64,000 nt of DNA from CAZJHD01 sp964545855. Its GTDB lineage: Bacteria; Planctomycetota; UBA1135; JACQFD01. The stretch spans positions 62,001 through 126,000 of the forward strand of contig CAZJHD010000004.1 of assembly GCA_964545855.1 (NCBI GenBank), written 5' to 3'. The translations under genes were made by a program, and so were the position numbers. The number at the start of each line of letters is the position of its first letter. Within the stretch, counting starts at the first letter, position 1. The notes under the pieces are model-generated. The model ran no database searches, was not told the origin of the DNA, and was given only the letters and a program-made list of their open reading frames with translations. Positions 41,093-49,296 of the stretch are shown piece after piece.

Positions 41093-42677
41093 CCGTGCCC
41101 GTGGGCGCGGCCTCGTGGCGCGCGCGGGCCTCGTCGCGGCGGGCATCGTCTGCGGCGCCGTGCCGCACGCCCAGCAGGTTCCCGCGGCCTCCACGGCCGA
41201 CGAGCTCGCAGGGATCCGCGTCGCCCTCGACCTCGCCTGCGCATCCGTCGAGGACCGCGTCACCGAGATCCTCCGGACGCTCGATCGGCAGACCCTGGCC
41301 GGCGAGGTCCTCGAACGCTTCGGGATCGACGGCGAGGGGCTCGAGAGCGTGCTCCGTCTCCAGTCCGGTCTGCTGCAGAGGGGCTTGCCCCCGGCGACCG
41401 AGTCGGACACGCAGGCGCTGCTCGACGAGGCCGAGAAGCGGGCCGCGCTGCTGATCGAGCCGGAAGCGGTGCCGCCGGTGATGCAGTGGATGCGCGCGCG
41501 TCACATGGCCGTCCGGGGCTCCGTCGTCGATCTGACGCGCTTCGTCACCGACGCGGCCGACTCGACGATGCAGCTCGGGACGCGCACCGCGGCGCTCACG
41601 ATCCACGCGCACCAGGACCTCGTGGCGGCGCTCGGTCCTTCCGCCGCGGCCGAGAAGGAGGAGGAGGCGCTGGTCCTGCGTGCGGAGGCTCTGTCCCGCT
41701 ACCTCGCCGACCGTCTCGACCGATTCCGGGTGCAGATCGACCGGGACGCGTGGCTCGCCGAGGCCCGACAGCGATTCGCGTTCACCGACGCCGAGACGGC
41801 TTCGATGCGCGAGATCCTCGGCCGGCTCGACGAAGCCGCGCCCGTGACGCAGCCGAGCCTCGATTCGGGTCCGGCCCTCATGGAATGCGACCGCGAGGTG
41901 GCCGAGCTCCTCGGCGTCGGCCGCGCGCGCGACGCGACGGCCTGGGTTCGCGAGCGGCATGCTCGGGGGAGGGGCGCCGTCCTGGAGCTCGAGGTGGCGT
42001 CCCAAGACCTGCGCAAGCAATGGGAGGAGATCGGTGCGCGGGGCACGAAGGGCGCGCCGGCCGATTCCGGTCCCGCCGACGCCGTGCGACGCAGCCTCGT
42101 GCTCCGGAGATCCGCGGAGCGCATCGCCCTCGAGGCCTCGGAACGGATCGAGAGGGCCCTCGAGAGGCTCGAGCCCGTCGCGCCCGACCTCCACCGCACG
42201 CTGCTCGCCTCGCATCGCGCCACGAGGGCGCAGTTCGTGGGCTTCCTGAAGCGGGCGCAATGGTCCCACGACGACACCCTGGAGAAGCTCGACCGGGCGG
42301 TCGCCATGCGGGAGGCGAGCCGGGCCGACGCGCTCGCGAGCCTCGAGAGAGCGCTCGTCGCCTTCGAGGCGGCGCGGTCGAACCCGGCTCGGGAGTGGGA
42401 GAGGGACGTGCGGAGGCTCGTCGCGGACTCGTCGAGGTCCCTCGTCGGACTCGCCGAGTCGAAGGACCAGGTGCTGAAGGCTCGCATCGCCGCCGTGCGC
42501 GCCGTGTGGCTCGAGGCGCGGCCGCTCGATCGGGCGCGGGGTCTCGCGGATCGCGAGAGGGCCCGCATGCGCACGGACCGGGAGAAGGAGCGGGAGGAGC
42601 TCGAGCGAACGGCTGCGGCGATCGACCGGCTCCGCACGCGCCTCGATGCGCTGACGCCCGCGGGCCGCGGTCGCTGA
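41076..42677 (+). CDS. secreted coiled-coil protein of the ECF operon
   Basis: About 533 residues, no recognised family. A basic signal peptide (RGLVARAGLVAAGIVCGAVPHAQQ) precedes a wholly helical, Glu/Arg/Ala-rich body with several coiled coils, including the C-terminal LADRERARMRTDREKEREEL. I used the GTG at 41076, overlapping the anti-sigma gene by 17 nt; GTG at 41115 is an alternative. Being third in a sigma/anti-sigma operon it is a plausible regulator, signal receptor or target of the stress response, but that is inferred from position alone. Confidence 0.72.
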   Translation: MRPRGSRARGRGLVARAGLVAAGIVCGAVPHAQQVPAASTADELAGIRVALDLACASVEDRVTEILRTLDRQTLAGEVLERFGIDGEGLESVLRLQSGLLQRGLPPATESDTQALLDEAEKRAALLIEPEAVPPVMQWMRARHMAVRGSVVDLTRFVTDAADSTMQLGTRTAALTIHAHQDLVAALGPSAAAEKEEEALVLRAEALSRYLADRLDRFRVQIDRDAWLAEARQRFAFTDAETASMREILGRLDEAAPVTQPSLDSGPALMECDREVAELLGVGRARDATAWVRERHARGRGAVLELEVASQDLRKQWEEIGARGTKGAPADSGPADAVRRSLVLRRSAERIALEASERIERALERLEPVAPDLHRTLLASHRATRAQFVGFLKRAQWSHDDTLEKLDRAVAMREASRADALASLERALVAFEAARSNPAREWERDVRRLVADSSRSLVGLAESKDQVLKARIAAVRAVWLEARPLDRARGLADRERARMRTDREKEREELERTAAAIDRLRTRLDALTPAGRGR

Positions 42678-42765
42678 GCGCGCGATTCCACGGGGCGGTG
42701 CCTTCGCTCCGCCTTGCACCCGCTGGTCGCGACGGCGAGACTCCCGGCCCACCCGCCGCTCGCAC

Positions 42766-45700
42766 TTGAGAGACACCCCGGATCCCGCGGGGGCGTGGCC
42801 CTGGGTCGATCGGCGCTGGGCGTTCGCGACCCACGGCATCGACTCGGCCCTGGCCGCGCTCCTCCTCGTCGTCTCGCTCCACGCGGCGGTCACGGCCGTC
42901 GAGATCGGTCGAGGTCCCGCGGAGCTCTTCCCGGCCTTCGGCGCGGCCGCCTTGGCGGGGATCGCTGCGGCTGCCCTGCTCGCCCTCGTCCGCGGCCGTC
43001 CGCTCCCGGACGTGCGCGCCGTCGTGGCCTGCGTCGCCGGCGCGGCCTCCTTCGCCTTCTTCGCGGGCGACGTCTCGGCGACGGCGACCGTCGCCGAGGC
43101 GGGCCGGCCGCCGGAACTCCGCTCCGTCTATCTCGCGGCGACGGCGGCTCTGTCCTTCGTCCTGGGATGGGTCGTGCCGGTCCGTCCCGTGGAGGGTCTC
43201 CTCGTCGCGGCGATGGTCTTCGCGGCCCCCTGGACGCGCGTCCTGCTGCGTTGGGCACCGGATGGATTCGACGTCGCGCCCGTCGCTCTCGCGCTCGCCG
43301 CCGCGATCCACGCGCGCACGGCCGACGTCGAGCCGTTCCGAGCGCCTCCGCTCGCGCGCCCGGCGCTCCTCTTCGTCGCATGGATCGTCGTCTCGGCGCT
43401 CTTCTCGTCGTCGCAGCAGACCTCCCTGCCAGCCGCGGGCCGCACCGCGGTGCAAGGGCTGGCCTTCGTGACGGCGGCCGAGGTCGTGCTTCGCGGCGGC
43501 ACCGGCCGCGGGCTCCTCTACGCCTTCGCGGCGATCGCGACGGCCGTCTCGTGCACGGAGCTCGCGAACGTGGCTCTCTACGCACGGTGGGCCGGTCTCG
43601 AGAGCGCCCTCCTTTCGCGACCCTCCTCCTTCGGCATCCATCCGAACCTGGTCGCGCCCTACGCGGCGATCGGCGCCACGGCGTGCATGGGCGCGCTCCT
43701 CTGCGCGCGCACCTGGCCCGGCCGTTTCGCGGCGGCCGCGGGCTTCGGTGCGGGAGCCGTCTCCGTGCACCTGCACCGATCGGGCGGCGCCACGGCCGCA
43801 CTCGTCGCCGGCGCCACGGCGGCGCTCCTGGGCGGCGCGGCGGCGCGGCTCCGGGAGGGACGCGCGACGCGCCTCGCCGCGACCGCCCTGGGCCTCGGAG
43901 TGGCCGTGCTTCCGGTCGTCCTCTTCGCGGGAGCCGTCGCGACGTCCCTCGGCGCGTCGCGGATGGAGGGTGGCGGCGAGAGCGGGCGCATCAACGTGGG
44001 GACACGCGTCGAGTTCTGGAACGCCGCGCGGAGGGCGATGGCGGCGCATCCCGTCGTGGGTCTCGGGCCGCGCAACGTCGAGCCCCATGCGGAGTGGGTC
44101 GAGGAGTCGATCGAGGCGAACGTCGACTGGTCGAACCACCCGCACGACCTGTTCCTCGAGCTCGGTGAGACGCTCGGGATCCCCGGTCTCGCGGCCTTCG
44201 CGCTCCTCGTCGCGGCCGCCGGTCTCCGGGCCCGCCGCGCGATGCTCCGTCGCGCCGGCGCCGATGCCGGTCTCGCGGCGGCGGCGACGGCGATGCTCGC
44301 GGCCTATCTGGTCGATGGACTCTTCGATCGTGGCTTCGCCGAGTTCGCCGTGGTCTCCGACTCCTTCTGGTTCGCCCTGCTCCTGATCGCGGCGGCGGGA
44401 GCGCGGGAGGCGGAAGGGGCGGGCGTCGTTCCGACGGGCGCGCCCACGATCGCCGTCCGGCTCTCGCTCTCCGTCGCCGCCACGGCGGCGCTCGTGGCCG
44501 GGGGCGCGATCCCGCTCGCGTGCACGGCCCTCGAGCAGTCGATCCGCTGGATCGACTCGTGGCACGAGCTCCGCACGAAGTACGACAGCCTCCTCGATGC
44601 GCCGGGCCGCCGGGGGCGGCTCGAGTGGGCGCTGGCGATCGCTCCCGCGAGAGCCGACCTCAGGCTCACCTACGCGGAGGCCGCGGCGAGCGATGCCGGA
44701 GCGCGGACGAGGGACCACGTCGAGCGGGCGGTCGGCGACGCGCCCCACAACGCGGCCGTGCTCCAGCGCGCCGCGGCCTCCTACCTCGACGGTCCGATCC
44801 CCGCCTCGGAGCGCGATCCACGGAGGGCCCTCGAGCTCTTCCAGCGTGCGGCGCGGCTCGGCGCGCCCGACGAGCGCGCGCACGCGCACCTCGGTGCGGC
44901 ACGCTCGCTAGGGATCCTCGGCCGCGCCGACGAGGCTCTCGTCGCGCTCGGCGAGGCCCTCGCTCTCGCGCCGCGCATGCCGATCTCGGTGCACGGGTTC
45001 GGACGGCCCAAGCCGTCGGGTCCCGAAGGGGCGCCCGACGTCGGGTTCCACGTCTCTCCGGCTCTGTCGCTGTCGGTGCCCCAAGCGCTGCAGCGCTGGA
45101 TCGCGAGGCACCGAGGCGATCTCGACACGAGCTTCGACGCCGCCTGGGGCTCCTTCGCGCGCGTCGCGGAGTGCTACGGGACCATCCTGCGCATCGACGA
45201 GGCCGTGGCTCTCCTCGACGAGCTGGAGCGGCGCGCGCCGACGCCCCGCATGAACATCCCGGCGCTCCGCGCGCAGCTCCGCATGGCGGCCGGACGGAAC
45301 GAGGAGGCGCTGGCGGATCTCGATCGCACCGAGGCCGCGGGCGGCTGGACGCCCATGGGGTCGATCTTCCGATCGAGGGCGCTCGAGTCGCTCGGGCGCT
45401 TCTCGGAGTCCCGTCGCGAGGTGGAGCGCATCGACGGAGCGCCCATGGATCTCGCCGGGTGGACCGCCCTCGCGCTGGACGGGTTCCGGCGACGCGCCCT
45501 CGGCGCGATGGAGAGGAGCGACCACCGCGCGGCGGCGCGCCACTGGGATCTCGCGGCGCGCTGCGCGGGCACGGCTCCGGATCGTCTCGATCTCGCGTGC
45601 GAGGCCGCCGGTGCCGAGCTCCGCTCGTTCCTCGAGACCGGAGACGACTCCGATCTCGGCCGCGTTCGGGCGCGCATGGGGGCGGCCTTCCGGGTGGCGG

Positions 45701-45990
45701 GGGGCCTCACGTGGGCGGAGCTCGACCCGGCCCGGCTCGAGCAGGCGGGAGCGAGCCTCGCGAGGACGGCCGGCCCGCGGGCGGAGCGTGTCTTCGACCT
45801 CGTGCGCGAGAGTCTGCCGGCCGACTTCCATGCGGGCTCGATCCTCCTCGTCGTGGGGATGGGGCAGAAGATCCTCGATGCCGCGCGCGCGAACGGGACC
45901 GCGCCCGAGGATCGGATCGTCGCGATCACCGATTCGCTCCGTCGAATCGCCGAGAGCCTCATGCCGCGGCTCCACCCGGTGGTGCGATGA
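42766..45990 (+). CDS. O-antigen-ligase-like (Wzy_C) membrane protein fused to TPR domain
   Basis: A 1074-residue two-part protein. The N-terminal 550 residues contain about 12-14 TM helices with the O-antigen ligase/polymerase signature: a large loop with GRINVGTRVEFWNAARRAMA, HPVVGLGPRNVEP and SNHPHDLFLELGETLGIPGL. The C-terminal 480 residues are soluble TPR-like repeats (for example DERAHAHLGAARSLGILGRA). Related proteins transfer or polymerise lipid-linked glycans in the periplasm. The start is a TTG at 42766 with no better in-frame alternative before the first TM helix. It overlaps the next gene by ATGA. Confidence 0.82.
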   Translation: MRDTPDPAGAWPWVDRRWAFATHGIDSALAALLLVVSLHAAVTAVEIGRGPAELFPAFGAAALAGIAAAALLALVRGRPLPDVRAVVACVAGAASFAFFAGDVSATATVAEAGRPPELRSVYLAATAALSFVLGWVVPVRPVEGLLVAAMVFAAPWTRVLLRWAPDGFDVAPVALALAAAIHARTADVEPFRAPPLARPALLFVAWIVVSALFSSSQQTSLPAAGRTAVQGLAFVTAAEVVLRGGTGRGLLYAFAAIATAVSCTELANVALYARWAGLESALLSRPSSFGIHPNLVAPYAAIGATACMGALLCARTWPGRFAAAAGFGAGAVSVHLHRSGGATAALVAGATAALLGGAAARLREGRATRLAATALGLGVAVLPVVLFAGAVATSLGASRMEGGGESGRINVGTRVEFWNAARRAMAAHPVVGLGPRNVEPHAEWVEESIEANVDWSNHPHDLFLELGETLGIPGLAAFALLVAAAGLRARRAMLRRAGADAGLAAAATAMLAAYLVDGLFDRGFAEFAVVSDSFWFALLLIAAAGAREAEGAGVVPTGAPTIAVRLSLSVAATAALVAGGAIPLACTALEQSIRWIDSWHELRTKYDSLLDAPGRRGRLEWALAIAPARADLRLTYAEAAASDAGARTRDHVERAVGDAPHNAAVLQRAAASYLDGPIPASERDPRRALELFQRAARLGAPDERAHAHLGAARSLGILGRADEALVALGEALALAPRMPISVHGFGRPKPSGPEGAPDVGFHVSPALSLSVPQALQRWIARHRGDLDTSFDAAWGSFARVAECYGTILRIDEAVALLDELERRAPTPRMNIPALRAQLRMAAGRNEEALADLDRTEAAGGWTPMGSIFRSRALESLGRFSESRREVERIDGAPMDLAGWTALALDGFRRRALGAMERSDHRAAARHWDLAARCAGTAPDRLDLACEAAGAELRSFLETGDDSDLGRVRARMGAAFRVAGGLTWAELDPARLEQAGASLARTAGPRAERVFDLVRESLPADFHAGSILLVVGMGQKILDAARANGTAPEDRIVAITDSLRRIAESLMPRLHPVVR

Positions 45991-47786
45991 GCCGGGAGAT
46001 CACCACGGCCTGGGACCGGATCCGCTTCCTCCTGGCGGCGACGGCGGTCGTGATCGCGACGATCGTCGCGGCGCGTCTCGTCCTCTCGGCGCGGACGGGC
46101 ACGGCCGACAGCTACTACTACTTCGCGCGCGCCGCGCAGCTCGCCGAGGACGTCCCGCTCTCGGAGACGACGATCAACTGGGGGAGGACTCCCGAGGGCG
46201 GCTTCCATCCCGTCGACCGGAAGTTCTTCCCGGGCTACCCGCTGCTCCTCGCGCGAACGTCGGCGGGCACGGCGCCGGACCGGTCGTGGAAGACCCTCGC
46301 CGTCCTCCTCGTGCTCGTGAACCCGGTCCTCATGGGACTCGGCCTCCGGCGTCTCGGCCTCGGGTTCGGCGCGGCATGCACGGCCGTCGCGATGTACGCG
46401 ACGTGCTACGTCCCTCTGCGCTGGGGCGCGATGCCGATGGCGGAGACGAGCGCGCTCTTCGCTCTCTGCCTCTCGGCGTGGCTCCTCCCCGAGCGTGCAG
46501 CGGGGTCGCTCTCCGGGAGCCTGCGGTTCCTCGCGAGCTGCGGCCTCGGCGGGCTCGCGATCCTCTGCCGCGCGGAGGCCGCGTGGCCCGCCGCGGCCCT
46601 CGGCCTCGTCGGCGTCGCACGCATCCGGGGATCCCGGGCCTGGGCACCGGTCGCGCTGGGGGGGATCGTCCTCGGCCTCCTCCCCTTCGTCCTGTGGCTG
46701 CGGACGCTGCCGCCCGACGCATCGGAGCTCTCGCGTCTCCACTACGTGAACGAGTTCTTCCGCGAGTTCGCGTGGAGCGACCAGTCCGAGGGAAAGGGCG
46801 GGTTCCTGACGAACTTCCTCCGCTCCTGGTGGCATCCGGTCTTCGCGTGGGACCACATCCCCTTCGCGCCTCACGTCGACGAGCTGCCCGCCCTGCGTGT
46901 CCTCTGGATCTGCCTCTGGCTCGGGATGATCGTCGCCGGTCTCGTCGGCGTGGGAGGCGCGCGGGGCCGCTGGTTCGCCGTCGCGTACCTCGGTTTCGTC
47001 GTCTTCCGATCGCTCTGGTACTACCCCTACGACCGCTTCCTCGTGACCGGTCTGCCGATGGGCTTCGCCGCCTGTGCCCTCGTCTTCGAGGGGATCGCGT
47101 CGCGGGGCCGGCCCTGGGCGATCGCCGCGGGGTGCGTTGCGGTCCTCTGGATCGGGCGCGGCCTGGAGGCCTACCTCCAGTTCTCCACCTACTCCCGTCT
47201 GAACGAGGTGAGCCAGCACTTCTACCGCGACGACCTGGAGGTGCAGCGGCTGCGCGACCAGATGGAGTTCACGAGCTTCCCACTCGACACGCCCGACATG
47301 TCGGAGCTCGCCGCGCGGCGCTACTCGCGGCAATTCGCGTCGCGCACGATTCCCGGGATGCTCCGGCGCGAAGTGCTCGCGCGCGAGGCCGTCGCCATCG
47401 AGTTCCCGTGGCCGATGATCGCCTACATGCTCCGGCCGCGTCCCGTGGTCGTGGGCTACCCGCTCGAGAACTTCTGGGGCGACTCCGAGTACAGGGCCTG
47501 GGAGTTCGTCCCGGAGGGTCCCGACGGGAAGCCGATCCGGGAGAAGCGCCGCGCCATCGACTACTTGCGCGACAAGGGAGTGCGCTACGTGATCACGCGT
47601 CTGCCGCGGGTGGAGACGGAGGCCTACGGCGAGCGGGACCTGATCTGGGGCGTGTGGACGGAGCTCGTCGGGCTCGAAGGCGACCGCGCGTCCGAGTCGG
47701 CGCTCGTCGAGACCTTCCGGGAACGGAAGACGACGCAGGCTCGGTACGAGTGGCCGATGTACGTGCGCGTCCTCGCGCTCTGGTAG
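45987..47786 (+). CDS. GT-C/PMT-like membrane glycosyltransferase candidate
   Basis: A 599-residue protein with about 10 TM helices and a soluble C-terminal tail of about 200 residues. The first extracytoplasmic loop after helix 1 carries GTADSYYYFARAAQLAED and NWGRTPEGGFHPVDRKFFPG, with acidic and aromatic residues like the catalytic loop of ArnT/PMT-type enzymes, though the typical D-E/D-D pair is not obvious. It is coupled to the O-antigen-ligase-like gene by ATGA, so both probably act on the same lipid-linked glycan. Enzymatic activity is inferred. Confidence 0.75.
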   Translation: MSREITTAWDRIRFLLAATAVVIATIVAARLVLSARTGTADSYYYFARAAQLAEDVPLSETTINWGRTPEGGFHPVDRKFFPGYPLLLARTSAGTAPDRSWKTLAVLLVLVNPVLMGLGLRRLGLGFGAACTAVAMYATCYVPLRWGAMPMAETSALFALCLSAWLLPERAAGSLSGSLRFLASCGLGGLAILCRAEAAWPAAALGLVGVARIRGSRAWAPVALGGIVLGLLPFVLWLRTLPPDASELSRLHYVNEFFREFAWSDQSEGKGGFLTNFLRSWWHPVFAWDHIPFAPHVDELPALRVLWICLWLGMIVAGLVGVGGARGRWFAVAYLGFVVFRSLWYYPYDRFLVTGLPMGFAACALVFEGIASRGRPWAIAAGCVAVLWIGRGLEAYLQFSTYSRLNEVSQHFYRDDLEVQRLRDQMEFTSFPLDTPDMSELAARRYSRQFASRTIPGMLRREVLAREAVAIEFPWPMIAYMLRPRPVVVGYPLENFWGDSEYRAWEFVPEGPDGKPIREKRRAIDYLRDKGVRYVITRLPRVETEAYGERDLIWGVWTELVGLEGDRASESALVETFRERKTTQARYEWPMYVRVLALW

Positions 47787-47838
47787 GCGCTCCGCGATCG
47801 GGCGCGCGTCGATGGGGCCCTTCGCGGGCGCGGGTTGG

Positions 47839-47844
47839 TAGCTT
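47839..47844 (+). promoter_or_regulatory. TANNNT box before M64 peptidase
   Basis: TAGCTT ends 6 nt before the ATG at 47851, placing the expected transcription start at or next to the A of ATG. Confidence 0.4.
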
Positions 47845-47850
47845 CAGCGC

Positions 47851-49296
47851 ATGCTCCGAGCCTCCCTCCTCGCGGCGAGCCTCGCCGCCGCCCTCTCCGC
47901 CGTGCTCACCGTGGCGCTCCCCGCGCCGCCCGTCGCCGGATCTTTCGACGAGCAGTTCACGGGGCGGACGCTCCGATTCGACTACTACCACACGGGGAAC
48001 GCGACCGAGGAGCACCTGAGCCTCGACGAGCTCCGCCTCGAGGGCGCCTGGGCCGGCAGCCGGACGCGGCTCGTCGACGACACGAACCTCGGGAAGTACT
48101 TCTTCCGCGTCGTCGACGTGGGGACCCAGGCGACGCTCTGGTCCCGAGGCTTCGCGAGCATCTACGGCGAGTGGGAGACGACCGGAGAGGCGAAGCGGAT
48201 GAAGCGCACGTTCCACGAGTCGCAGCGATTCCCGGAGCCGAAGGGTCCGGTGCAGCTCGTGCTCGAGAAGCGCGCGGCGGACGGGACCTTCCGGCAGGTC
48301 TTCGCGCACCGCATCGATCCCGCCAGCCGCTTCGTGAATCGGGCGCCGATCACGCCCCGGGGCACGGCGTTCACGCTCTTCGAGAACGGCCCGCCGGCGA
48401 GCCAGGTCGACGTGCTCCTGCTGGGGGAGGGCTACACGGCCGCGCAGGCGGAGAAGTTCCGCGGCGACGCCGAGCGGCTGACCGGCGCTCTCTTCGAGAC
48501 GGAGCCCTTCCGCCGCCGCAAGAGCGACTTCAGCGTGCGCGCGATCCACGTCCCATCGCAGGAGCCGGGGATCAGCAATCCGCGGAAGGGGATCTTCCGC
48601 GACGCGCCGCTCGGGCTCTCCTTCAACGCCTTCGACAGCGACCGGTACGTCCTGACCCAGGCGAATCGCGCGCTCCGCGAGGTGGCGGCGCAGGTGCCCT
48701 ACGACGCGATCCTGATCGTCTTCAACGACCGGAAGTACGGCGGCGGGGGGATCTTCAACCTCTGGTCGACGGTCGCGGCCGACACGGAGCCCTCGGCCTA
48801 CGTCTTCGTCCACGAGTTCGGGCACTCCTTCGCGGGCCTCGCCGACGAGTACTACAGCTCGCAGGTCTCCTACGAGGAGTTCGTGCCGCAGGGCACGGAG
48901 CCCTGGGAGCCGAACGTCACCGCGCTGCTCGATCCGCGGGCGCTCAAGTGGAGAGACCTCGTCGAAGCGGCGACGCCCCTGCCGACTCCTTGGAGCCAGG
49001 ACGCCTACGACCGCGTCGACCTGGAGTACCAGGCGAAGCGCGCGAAGCTGATCGATCGGAACGCGCCCGAGGAGGCGGCCGAGGAGCTCTTCCGCGAGGT
49101 GAAGGCGCGCACGAAGCCGATGCTCGAGGCGGAGCCGCTCTTCGAGAAGGTGGGCGCCTTCGAAGGAGCCTCCTACGAGCCGAAGGGTCTCTACCGCCCG
49201 CAGGTCGACTGCATCATGTTCACGCGGAACCCGACGTGGTTCTGCCGGGTCTGCGAGCGGGCGATCGAGCGCGTGATCGATCTCTACGCGCGGTGA
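47851..49296 (+). CDS. secreted M64-family (IgA-peptidase-like) metallopeptidase
   Basis: A 481-residue exported zinc peptidase. It has a signal peptide (LLAASLAAALSAVLTVALPA). An N-terminal beta domain (about 30-165) includes FDYYHTGNATEEHLSLDELR. The M64 catalytic domain has VDVLLLGEGYTAAQAEKF, then VFVHEFGHSFAGLADEYYSS with His321 and His325 as zinc ligands and Asp after the helix as the likely third. The C-terminal segment ends in MFTRNPTWFCRVCERAIERV, a Cys-containing motif seen in the family. It overlaps the helicase gene by GTGA. Founding members cleave IgA, but environmental homologues have unknown substrates. Confidence 0.92.
   Translation: MLRASLLAASLAAALSAVLTVALPAPPVAGSFDEQFTGRTLRFDYYHTGNATEEHLSLDELRLEGAWAGSRTRLVDDTNLGKYFFRVVDVGTQATLWSRGFASIYGEWETTGEAKRMKRTFHESQRFPEPKGPVQLVLEKRAADGTFRQVFAHRIDPASRFVNRAPITPRGTAFTLFENGPPASQVDVLLLGEGYTAAQAEKFRGDAERLTGALFETEPFRRRKSDFSVRAIHVPSQEPGISNPRKGIFRDAPLGLSFNAFDSDRYVLTQANRALREVAAQVPYDAILIVFNDRKYGGGGIFNLWSTVAADTEPSAYVFVHEFGHSFAGLADEYYSSQVSYEEFVPQGTEPWEPNVTALLDPRALKWRDLVEAATPLPTPWSQDAYDRVDLEYQAKRAKLIDRNAPEEAAEELFREVKARTKPMLEAEPLFEKVGAFEGASYEPKGLYRPQVDCIMFTRNPTWFCRVCERAIERVIDLYAR

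Noticed and set aside
41878..44889. Minus-strand open frame of about 1000 codons opposite the O-antigen-ligase gene
   Set aside because: No hydrophobic or domain structure; the plus strand encodes regular TM helices and a Wzy_C signature.
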